Virus record (IMG/VR): IMGVR_UViG_3300020463_002440
Location: 62,001 to 126,000 of that record
Length of the DNA stretch: 64,000 bases
DNA from: a virus
Direction: 5' to 3' (one strand)
Below, piece after piece: positions 48,001 to 54,700 of this stretch. The notes below the pieces were generated by a model. It was not told the origin of the DNA. It saw only the letters and a list, made by a program, of their open reading frames with translations, and made no database searches. How positions within the stretch are numbered: the stretch's first letter is position 1; the number at the start of each line of letters is the position of its first letter. Both the position numbers and the translations under genes were made by a program.

Positions 48001-50295
48001 GAACTGTGTACCTGAGTTGTTCAGCGTCATTTGACCACCGTTCAGTGCATAGAATGCACAACGAACAAATATTGATAATGAACCAATACCGTTAACACCA
48101 GCACCGTCTCTAGCAACATATCCTAAACCGTTTTGTGTACGAGGTGTGAAACCAAAACATAATACATATGTATATAATGAATCAGTATCAAGTACTCTTC
48201 TATCTGCAAGTACACAACCACCACCACGACCAACTTCTCTATTTGGGAAATCGTCCATGCCGATTGATTGTATAACACCTGTACCACCTGACTCACAAGT
48301 TACTGTATCTCCTACAGCAAATCCTTCGCCATTCTTCAGATTACGAACTCTGATAATACGATTTACTTCGATATCTTTATCGTTACCTTTTGTTACATCG
48401 TCAGTATCTTCCCACGATAGGAATCCTACAGCACCTGATGAGAATACAACTTCATCATCTTTTTGCCATAACTGTCTTGCTCCACCGTTACCTGGGTAAT
48501 TACCTAATGATCCATTTCCGCTATCAAATGTATGGCCCGGTGCCAATGTAAATGTTTGACCAAGGTCAGCAAGAGTACCTTTTGAGTTATAAGGATTAAG
48601 AGGTGGTTCAACATCTTGTCTTAAGAAGTTTGATAACTGAGTACTATCTCTAAGATATGGAGATCTTAATAGTTTAGCACCTGGTCGATATGCAATCGCA
48701 AATCCACCTTCTGGGAAATCAAAGTTATCAACTTTAAAGTTTTGATAACCGAAACCTTGAACATAACAACCAGAACCAACTAGGATTCCGTTATTGTTCT
48801 CGAATCCAGGAAGTAATTCAATTACTGTAGCATACTGACCTGCGGTTGAAGTACAGGAACAATCATCAGGTAACTGCAGATTACCTTTTGTATAATAAGT
48901 TCCTGGTCCAACCGAAATATGAACAGCATTATTAATTGCGTTACGATTTAATTCGCCACCTGCTTTTTCTAAACAAAGTTCAAATGCTCTCTCAAGAGTT
49001 TTAACAGGAGCTAACATTGTGCCAGGATTTTTATCATCACCTGATCCTGCATCAGCATGTACTTTTAATGCTTGAGCTGTTTTCTTAGATACTTCTTCGA
49101 ATAATTGACCGAAGTTAATTTGTTCTGTATCACCTGTCTTTTCGTTACGGATTGCGAAATATGAATCATCATCTATAGGAGCTTCAAACTCTTTAGTAAG
49201 ATCCATATCAAAGTCGGCAAGTCTTGATCTATCAATTGTACCGCCACTAAATACTGATCCTGAAAGTGCACCATTATCAAACGTTGAATTATTTGCTCCA
49301 AGACCATCGGCAGATGAACTACGGATTGTCATATCGGTTGCTACGACATTCTGCATTGTACCTTGGAAGTCAGTATTAGAAATTGTTCCATCGGTGAATA
49401 CTGAATCATCAATAGTTGAATTTGTTAATGTTACATTGTTTCCTGTACCATCGTTAAACTGAGAATTTGTTATGATAGTGTTATTTGAAGTACTATCATT
49501 AAGTTGTGAACTTGTAAGAACAACATTATTACCTGTGGAATCTGTTATAACTCCATCATCAAATATTGAACTTGTAAGTGTAACATTATTACCTGTGCCA
49601 TCATTAAACACTGATTGTGTAATTGTTACATTGTTTGCTGTTGAGTCATTAAGAACAGAATTAGCAAGTCTTATGTTATCACCATCAACATCTGACATTG
49701 TGCCAGTTGTAAACGACGAACTTGTTATTGTAATATTATTTGCTACAGAATCAGTAATTGTAGAATCATCAATTGTAGAATTAGTTAATACTACATTATT
49801 ACCTGTGCCATCATCAAACGACGAATTAGTAATCGCAACATTGTTTGCTGTGCTATCGTTAAGTTCAGAATTTGTTAGAACAACATTATTACCTGTACCA
49901 TCATTAAACACCGATTGTGTAATTGTTACATTGTTGGCAGTTGAGTCAAATATTCCACCGTTCGTAAACGTAGACGATGTCATTGTAATATTGTTAGCGG
50001 TAGAATCTGTTATGACTGTATCGTCAACAGTTCCACGAACAAAATTAGTATCTTCTATATCCGAATTATCAATTTTAACGTTATCAAGTCTAGAATCTGA
50101 CATGACAACACCGGAGATTGTACCTCCTGTAATAGTTATTCTTGAAAAGACCTCATACTGAATTGCTTCAACTAATTCTTTTCGAGTAATATTACTTGTG
50201 CCGTCATCACCTTGAACAAGGTTAACGATGACAAATAGGTCTTCTGACCTGGTATTGGCACCGGTAATCGGAGGTAATTCTGAAATTTTTGCCAT
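39028..50295 (-). CDS. Giant modular beta-helix fibre/adhesin, 3755 aa
   Basis: The head MAKISELPPITGANTRSEDL is shared with structural proteins of T4-like cyanophages. Residues about 45-320 are short pentapeptide-like repeats (NNVxITxSxFNDGTG, DSTANN) expected to form a beta-helix. Residues about 410-780 are a pectin-lyase-type beta-helix (SGDDKNPGTMLAPVKTLERA; ISVGPGTYYTKGNLQLPDD). The remainder interleaves two repeated modules. Module A, about 12 copies, is (K/R)CxRDxGxxIDAVxxDIxxGxN. Module B, eight to nine copies, is TYDPxTGxxxATIGxHxLxxGD followed by a CDxGSGPxNHxxPxxHHP-type Cys/His block and an HTFVSA ending. It ends in FARGLRINGRTGRIEGRPFT and a basic tail, without S74. Module B Cys/His residues might bind metal or disulfide-link; inference only. 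Probably a host-contact fibre. Confidence 0.82.
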   Translation of the reverse strand: MAKISELPPITGANTRSEDLFVIVNLVQGDDGTSNITRKELVEAIQYEVFSRITITGGTISGVVMSDSRLDNVKIDNSDIEDTNFVRGTVDDTVITDSTANNITMTSSTFTNGGIFDSTANNVTITQSVFNDGTGNNVVLTNSELNDSTANNVAITNSSFDDGTGNNVVLTNSTIDDSTITDSVANNITITSSSFTTGTMSDVDGDNIRLANSVLNDSTANNVTITQSVFNDGTGNNVTLTSSIFDDGVITDSTGNNVVLTSSQLNDSTSNNTIITNSQFNDGTGNNVTLTNSTIDDSVFTDGTISNTDFQGTMQNVVATDMTIRSSSADGLGANNSTFDNGALSGSVFSGGTIDRSRLADFDMDLTKEFEAPIDDDSYFAIRNEKTGDTEQINFGQLFEEVSKKTAQALKVHADAGSGDDKNPGTMLAPVKTLERAFELCLEKAGGELNRNAINNAVHISVGPGTYYTKGNLQLPDDCSCTSTAGQYATVIELLPGFENNNGILVGSGCYVQGFGYQNFKVDNFDFPEGGFAIAYRPGAKLLRSPYLRDSTQLSNFLRQDVEPPLNPYNSKGTLADLGQTFTLAPGHTFDSGNGSLGNYPGNGGARQLWQKDDEVVFSSGAVGFLSWEDTDDVTKGNDKDIEVNRIIRVRNLKNGEGFAVGDTVTCESGGTGVIQSIGMDDFPNREVGRGGGCVLADRRVLDTDSLYTYVLCFGFTPRTQNGLGYVARDGAGVNGIGSLSIFVRCAFYALNGGQMTLNNSGTQFGDISMRAKGTTEFFAPRGINSNLIIGNTVFADTIDNAADDVIDDVVDYLTANSANGGLGYKEYDSEKCLRDSGIIIDGTGYDVALDTNYWGRLAGITYRSPISYVVPGEQLEETKGANEYLRDRSKEIFVSANNEINPRIDTSFAELLNVLEYGEENINPIIWQDTSVPRTAARTLLQDNREFVTEELIDWIENNDEFFAYDSKSCRRDVSDYIIPAVKNDMLFETNYNSLTAGRAYYMQSAKAVIQNQNNETVAAYNRLKDQTNELIDGDSYLASQRLDDAYDNILQILENKGKQYTPTGATYDPVTGLFVITMGNSKAHQMTDGTYDPATGIMEANIGAHELEVGDFVWFNPESVTWSCDTGSGPTNHAVPEPHHPYYEKPCPIIGVSRNKIRMNVGYGGDTGQQVHTFVSATPNAIQSGHGLSIGDYVLLKRGGFTMTCSRDNHTTRAYYPKAGYPADETPVEVLGAVPHKITVDVGTQPFAFEYQFIEAAQGAVTVLGDTIKWSDSASIPANKRNARKQLQRNRTFLMDYVDGYLDETYFRYDSAKCRRDVREYILPAVERDLLTGSNYNAYQTGLAYRAGTELADNVINDQLVQTTGAINELKRRVNTLQTESGFQPTDVTYDPSTGIMVATIGAHTLAVGDTVVFAMQGITFSCDTGSGPTNHAVPEAHHPYANGVPCPIIGVSNTTITLNPGYGGSTGQQEHTFVSAVANAITPAKNQGLSFTPTDASYNPESGIFTATIGRHKLQAGDYVRFAEDGITFSCDTGSGPTNDAVPNPGHPFFNHPCPIESTTPTTITMFVGYGGSNPHTFVSASNNAISHVKAIDDKASGFRSDEAFDKITSILNSTGKTYSTSDSAYDPITGLNVLTIGSHDLQIGQEILIAPESLTYTCDLDGNASQHSYPTKTVTNFTPSTATYDPATGEFTADIGTNKLRVGDKIKFATRGITWSCLLDNNQTSHPEPEEHHPNFRKEVTLTSVEGNVIGCNVGKVRGNYASGTHTFVSAITGAIQGTREHPAYKKPMVVAATSNTTITINAGTSSDTSPHTFISATANNIKTRNYISTYTPRTATYNEATGVMTATIGQHNLEAGDYITIKPRSFVFTCTMDGNVYNHAVPQEHHSITYKKPIRIDSATSDTITMNVGAGPGGAHTFVSAEVNCIDADALLFTDPASVVKHYTPTTSTYDPTSGITVMTIPGHDLTTNDYVQFAPYSFTYTCTQDGNATEHSYPRKGDAVYNTPTAVTAVNGNDVTVQLLASSGGTHTFVSAIKDSVAKVTYNSQGQYAREQIQANREFLQKEVNNYLDSEYFVFNGEKCTRDSGFILDSVRRDIATGSTWNSQFMGLGYRTGSVGANKVINDQLTQTVGAINYLKSEVAGDPNVTGTALTRANQHFDRIINIISNGAANTGVTTYGDEAALTEDHKQASNQLIANRAFIIAETNAWLSQNTSHSYDTADCARDTGYLVDSLAQDVRFGGNTCSVNFARLYFENGESVLPISQKEPFVKVWEHIAEVAWSIVRDITITPSTGNAVTQDVTGTDRGIEVANLARDRVNIVTQALSDDTIDHLPDYIEPNVETAMVTACAAIDGISENISLSVIDYLRKEHKGLPYAAEVCERDVGLIVDAVSRDIEYGGNENTLEVFDYYFRRFNSASADYEQLRSTNVLPIEVKGQFKVLSDYEDTANVSGLRESINVLPYEQREPTKKAFSHLADVAEKIAKEVAHTTNFTTFNPTDATYDPATGVFTATIGSHTLDVGNKVYLKPNGFTFSCDMGSGPQNHTEPQAHHPHYRKAVKITSITSTSITMNVGTGGSGQYAHSFVSADTGAISTGPYQNTDGTAADTATATRLHDLIESIAQLVDDVNIEDDEFPTLTKASFDPNRTLARKQLQQNRDFIIEEVQGYLKDRYYTFDGDRCKRDIGLLLDAVAVDVLTGSNYNAVFNGTAYRIDTVSTNRVINEQLTETVEGIKFARGLAVKAVTDSALKVKVEEAFDEIIDVMTNGRSAADAINFTTNAQGVARINGRSQLQNNKAFLIAEATAWVEANYPSHVHDVAKCERDTGYLIDAVSFDGQHQGNFATQNFTRLYFEKGVNVGLPTNQVEPSAMLFKHIGDCVDLIVQDTDIAGLKSANNALSQDFSSGSGGAPLGAEMEGLFDLCANALTSATLLLNPAYELPKVSNYAAVNQTAFNEVLGVKETVAKDLLAYLAENYDILPFSEEKCRRDAGYIIDAVSHDIQYGGNAASVQTAGMYFENTVNTGLQIEQYMGTRDAFLHMAKVIEHVVGAKDIETKLFPRTGKYYTGDIVTKYEYWNGVPSYQTTEAQDFSIHGANPNTCIATRKLVELIANAVDDSYEVRSTIPERIDVDQTWMGDNYVTAKELVERLSHTAAEGVISYISVNHNGLSFPRARCRRDIGYTIDAISHDVQYETNFASLQSAGIYFEKEVSVLKVDQQRQYADILQLLGNAMSQVVQETPVTNASTYTLTPQNTLGVAATSTEGTEVTNLVGIIEQSIRSNDNDELPRPVSTSSFPTTELSNAAQKLVDNTEELASDVTEFINNQFTVLDYNKDKCRRDTGFLLDAFSFDLNFGGNTASRWNADFYFWNQVYRLPEDQREPTAKAYRQLGKICKDIVIGEYEGQKILGELGTAVESKKVKDLADIFFLTQINNDTKYLPVKTEPDYSYSDAVFTDAQDILAQRRKGLQKDTVRYVNATYNFLDINLTRRDARNLLTALQNDFKYVDTQAVGPSYQTNGNQNAIRTFTATFFDYDGTHVFPVFNPTMQGLKYKGSVVDVAALSSITGQKPNWAYIVATDFTTNLYAGNIYYWNGSTWVLEGANNTDLLDAFTGSWDRMRDYLVNNLSPDSDHTAMIQALFDNCLKSNVLKPDTLVFGSLVESIAHQFNGASAGVNRNALPLNFRNLGAAISAVASVLNEDGGRIRWSGADELNNQYFARGLRINGRTGRIEGRPFTSSVRKLARRASNSRAVI
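42480..47110 (-). repeat. Module-B array (TYDPxTG / Cys-His block / HTFVSA) in the 3755-aa fibre
   Basis: Eight to nine degenerate copies of a domain of about 95 residues, some truncated (for example the one ending near 45270). Full copies have a Cys followed about 12-18 residues later by His and then HHP. Each begins with the TYDPxTG turn and ends with HTFVSAxxxAI. They are interleaved with Module-A (CxRDxG) repeats. Confidence 0.75.
49330..50170 (-). repeat. Pentapeptide-like repeat region near the N-terminus of the 3755-aa fibre
   Basis: Dozens of short, alternating units of the form N(N/D)(V/I)xxTxSxF(N/D)DGTG and DSTANN. The hydrophobic position recurs with pentapeptide-like period, as in right-handed quadrilateral beta-helices. 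The DNA repeats are degenerate. Confidence 0.7.
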
Positions 50296-50322
50296 TTAGC
50301 TATTTCCCTTTGGTATTACTTA

Positions 50323-50330
50323 TATTTATA
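50323..50330 (-). promoter_or_regulatory. T4-type late promoter box, TATAAATA
   Basis: Exact late box on the minus strand about 28 bp before the 3755-aa fibre ATG. It lies within a short inverted repeat (CTTATA-TT-TATAAG). Confidence 0.65.
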
Positions 50331-50344
50331 AGACCAATCTCAAA

Positions 50345-51586
50345 TTAACCTTTGTTTTCGAGAAGGTTTTCTAAAACATTTACCTTTTCACTCAAATCCT
50401 TGATTGCTTCTATAAGCACCGGGACGATTTGTTGATATCTTACTGCCTTGTAAGTATCATCTTCCATACTAATATCATAAACTACTTCTGGTAAAATATT
50501 TTCAATTTCCTGAGCAATTACACCAGGAAGTGTATCCTCAGGTCTGTCTTTATAATTAAACGTATATGTCTTAATCTTTTCTATTTCTTTAAGTCCCTTT
50601 TTAAGAGGAACTATATTTTCTTTTAATCTTTCGTCTGAGAAGGATCCGTTTGTTGTTACATCACCTGTAAATATTGCTGAACCTGTTTGCGCAATTTGTG
50701 CTACAACGGCGTTACCACTATTCTTAATTTCTAATTCACCTTTTAAATTTAAATCTCCATTTAAATTTTGGTACCCTGTTACTTCTATTCCGTTAGGGAA
50801 CCATCTAAGAACATCATAAGTTGTGCTTGACCAATCAACTGCAAGACTACCTGCTGGTATTCCGCTTGGTCTTGAACCGTCTATGTAAGCCTTTTCAGCT
50901 CCACTTACTGAGCCTGTAGTAATAAACTCGTTACCTTGATAAGAATTTAATTCACCTTCTCCATCAAATGATATGGTTCCGTCTGTAGCAACATTAATAC
51001 CGTCTCCGCCTGTAAACGCTGCCCTTGCTCTTGCATTAGTATAAAATAAGTTTGTAGTTCCTTCAGTGATATCATCTGAACTTAAACCTGATCCACCTGA
51101 ACCTAATGCCAAACTATTTGCTGTTAATGATTCGGTGACAACAACATTAGGTACTGTTAATGTACCTGCGGCTGTTAATTGAAACTTTGCTTGACCTGTG
51201 CCTGTATCAATAATAAAGGTATGGCCACCGCTAGAATCATGTCCTATGTCCCAAGCTATTGAACCATCAGTATATCTTGTTTGACCACCTGTTCCTGAAT
51301 ATAGGAATGTTGCCGCAACTGATGTACCACTTGTTACTTGAATAGGATCTGAAAAATTAATTGTTGATGCAGATCTTGCACCAATTGTATCTGATGTAAG
51401 TTGACTTGTGGCTACTAAACTACTTCCAGTAAAATTGCCTGTAATAACAGCATTGCCGTCAGCAGCTGAATCAGTTGCTCCAGTCGTAACTACATTGTTT
51501 CTAAACGCTGCAGCAATTTGATTAGTCTTATCTAACCATTGCTGAAATGTGTCGGTAGTATTTACATCGGTTATATTCTTGGCCAT
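50345..51586 (-). CDS. Short tail-fibre protein, 413 aa, with C-terminal S74 chaperone
   Basis: Starts MAKNITDVNTTDTFQQWLDK, a phage-fibre head. The shaft is Ser/Thr/Gly-rich, including SSDDITEGTTNLFYTNARAR, a motif common in phage fibres, and a DGSIAWDIGHDSSGGHTFII segment. The C-terminus is a complete Peptidase_S74 domain: Ser317 and Lys322 (SDERLK), YTFNYKDRPEDTLPGVIAQE, ILPEVV, and a final coiled coil. About 97 residues would be released after self-cleavage. The start overlaps the 61-aa gene by one base (TAATG). This is the smallest of three S74 fibres in the window. Confidence 0.87.
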   Translation of the reverse strand: MAKNITDVNTTDTFQQWLDKTNQIAAAFRNNVVTTGATDSAADGNAVITGNFTGSSLVATSQLTSDTIGARSASTINFSDPIQVTSGTSVAATFLYSGTGGQTRYTDGSIAWDIGHDSSGGHTFIIDTGTGQAKFQLTAAGTLTVPNVVVTESLTANSLALGSGGSGLSSDDITEGTTNLFYTNARARAAFTGGDGINVATDGTISFDGEGELNSYQGNEFITTGSVSGAEKAYIDGSRPSGIPAGSLAVDWSSTTYDVLRWFPNGIEVTGYQNLNGDLNLKGELEIKNSGNAVVAQIAQTGSAIFTGDVTTNGSFSDERLKENIVPLKKGLKEIEKIKTYTFNYKDRPEDTLPGVIAQEIENILPEVVYDISMEDDTYKAVRYQQIVPVLIEAIKDLSEKVNVLENLLENKG

Positions 51587-51771
51587 TAGTTATTTTCCAA
51601 TTTTTCTATTCGTTCATAGATTTCAATTATGCTGCGTTTTATATCTACTAAGTCATTACATATTCTATCAACTTTACGATAATAATTGCGTTCTAATTTA
51701 TATTTATCGAGAGCGACAGCATCAGTACTTAATACTGCTCGTGATTTTTGATCTCTTTTAATATTACTCAT
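51586..51771 (-). CDS. Small coiled-coil protein, 61 aa
   Basis: Starts MSNIKRDQKSRAVLSTDAVA and has a C-terminal amphipathic coiled coil (VDIKRSIIEIYERIEKLENN). It is wedged between two certain structural genes, ten bases after one and overlapping the other by one base, which supports it being real. It could be a fibre assembly chaperone or a linker; no function can be assigned from sequence. Confidence 0.6.
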   Translation of the reverse strand: MSNIKRDQKSRAVLSTDAVALDKYKLERNYYRKVDRICNDLVDIKRSIIEIYERIEKLENN

Positions 51772-51781
51772 AACAAATACC

Positions 51782-54700
51782 TTATGTTAATGCGATTCCG
51801 CGATAGTCTTTTAGTGTAGGTGCGTTATGAATATTTGGAGATAACATATCAATACGAATAGCAAATCTCTTAAATCCTTCGAACACTCCTGAATTACTTG
51901 TGTATGTTAATGCGCTGCTTACAAATCCACCTGTCTTATTTGCATTAGCAACTCTATATTTAAATTCTCTGTAATCATTAATATTTGAAACAGTAGAGAA
52001 TACACCTACACCTTCAAATAGTTCAAGCTCAATCCAAGGAATAGAATCGAAGTCATCATTATCATAACCGTTTTGTGGTTTAATATAAACTTTAATATCT
52101 GTTCCTGTTGGACGATAACCTGTTAATGTTAAATTGAAATCTTCAGCATCTAAACTTTCAGCAAGTTCAATTGTTTTTGAAACATATCTTGCGGTCGTAT
52201 CTGCACTATTTGTTATTTTATATTGATACGCAATTAACTTAGAAGATTCAATGTCAACAAATGGAGTTGAAGTTACATTACTTCCATTTTCTAATCCAAC
52301 ATTAATCTTAAATGATTTTGAACCTGATGGGTCATTAGATTTAGAATATACAACAACACCTTCTTCTGAGAAATGATTATTGTCATTAAATCTCATTGGT
52401 TGATTATATGTTATATTAACGTTATCAATTGGTACGAATGTTCCACTCAACGAAGTTTTACTTGTTGAATCATTTGCTTTCATAATCATTGGTTGAACAT
52501 AACTTAAATTAATATTATCAACTGATGCTATATTTGCACTTGAACCAGAATCAAATCCATTCACAAGTGTTGATGCTACGAATTGTTTTGATGAACTTAC
52601 TGATGAACCTTCCAAATGCATTGAGAATGGATCTCTTATATCATAATAAGTTAAAGTACCTGTTACAACTGGTTCATGAGTTGCTGATCCAGAATCAGCA
52701 AATCCCCAAGCAGATGTTAATGTCAATTGACCTCCACTATCAACAGAAGCAATTTTAAATATACCTTTGTTGGCTCCTACTTTAATAAGTATCTTATCGT
52801 CATCGTTGTATATTGCATCAAGTCCTGAACCCGTTACAATTTTGGATCCTTGAGTAACACCCATGCTTGTACTAGGAGATGAAACTATTTGATAAATTGT
52901 TTCACCTGGAGTAAATCTTCCTGTAAGATTGTTGACTGAAAGGAATTCATTGTCGTTATTTGTTAACGAGACGGAACCAGTTGAAGAATTAAAGTTATGT
53001 CTTCTTAATGTAAATTTAATATCTTCATCTTGATATGATTTCCAAGCCGAGTTGTTAGTTGATGTAAATAGAATACCATCACCCCAATCCTGAGTAATAG
53101 CAGAACCTTGAGTTGAGCCTGGTGTTAAATCAACTCCACCAACTTTAGAAGTATATATTAAGTAATTAGGATCTGATGCATCAGGTTGAACTACAACCGC
53201 ATATTCTTTTTCAACATCTAATCTAACAGGTGCTTCAAATTCAAATGTTGTTGCTGATGAAGCATCTTCAGATACACTTACTGCTGCAGGCAATTTATGT
53301 ACTGCAGAGAAAGGAATAATTTGATTTGTTGGATAACCGTTTGTTACTTCTCTTATTTGTACTGTTACACCGTTTAGTGCGGAACTAGTATTATCGTTTG
53401 TCTCTGTTGTTGAAGGCTTACGTTTAAAGTAAACATCAATTTCTGATAGATAAACTGAATTGCTTCCTGCACCCATACCTTTCTTAATAAAGAATGTTTG
53501 TGCAAGTGGATCTCTACCTCGAATACGACGAGCAACATTTCTAACTGTTGTCGTTGTGTTAACATCAAAGTTTGGAGATCTTGTTGATGTTGTTAATGCC
53601 GTCTTTTCAACACTGAAGTTATATGCCCTGTAAGTAACAAATCCTTTTGATGTTGAAGCAGAATCAATACTACTATAAGTATTTACATCTACAATTTCTA
53701 AAATTCTATCGCCGACAAAGAATGTTTCAGGCGGTAAACTAAATATTGCTCTTAATACACCATTTGAATCTGTTGATATGGCAGTACCTTTATCGCCGTA
53801 TCTTTCGACATCATCAATTGTATCTGCTGTAATTGATCCTGGAGCAACGTGTGAATTTACATCAACACCATCAAAGAAGAAGTAATGTCTTTGATTAGGT
53901 CTTAGTCCTGACATATAAACTTTGATATCTCTACCTGCCATATAAGGTTCAAATCTAAAGTCAGAAACAAACTCACCAACATTTTCAACTGTTACTGTAC
54001 TTCCATCAATTACAACTTCACTTGAGGTTGTTGTTGTCGTTGTTGTTTGATTTCCTGCACCACGCCTTCCTGCTCGACCACGATCTCTTTCAAAGATTAC
54101 CTCTGAGGATACGTCAGTCATAGGAACAAATTCTTGAATTGCATCAATGAACTCTTCAAACGGCTGAGATAGATCTATATCAATTGAAGCAGGATTAACT
54201 GTTGTATCATAAGCAGCATCATAAGGTGGAGAAATAATTCCATCTCCGACATACTTATAAAAGTTACTTACACAGTTTCTATAATTTGAAGCATAAGGTT
54301 GAGATATAATATCAACATTACTATTCCTTCCAATTGTTGCTGCCTTTCCTAAACTAGAACTTGGGAAAACAGAAGCACCAGTTGATGAATCATATTTTAA
54401 GTCAAGTGGGAAAGTCTTCAGCGAAGGTTGTAGAATTTTTTTGTTAAATGGAACTGAGGCATTAAATTGTGGATTATCAACCGCAGCCAATTTTAAATCG
54501 TTAAATGGATCTACTACGAATCCATTCTTAAATCTGTTTTGACCGTTTTCATCACGTATAATCAAATTAGCAGTATCGGACTCTAATTGATTTAATGAAA
54601 TATAATAAGCCATGTTATCAATCTTCTTCTCTAAAGAATGAAGATCTTTCATTGTATAATTTCTAACACCTGTACTCTTTGGCTTAATTGCGTAATCTTT

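Noticed and set aside
51690-51705. Late-box-like TATTTAT string inside the 61-aa gene
   Set aside because: Within coding sequence and not placed before a gene start; AT-rich chance match.
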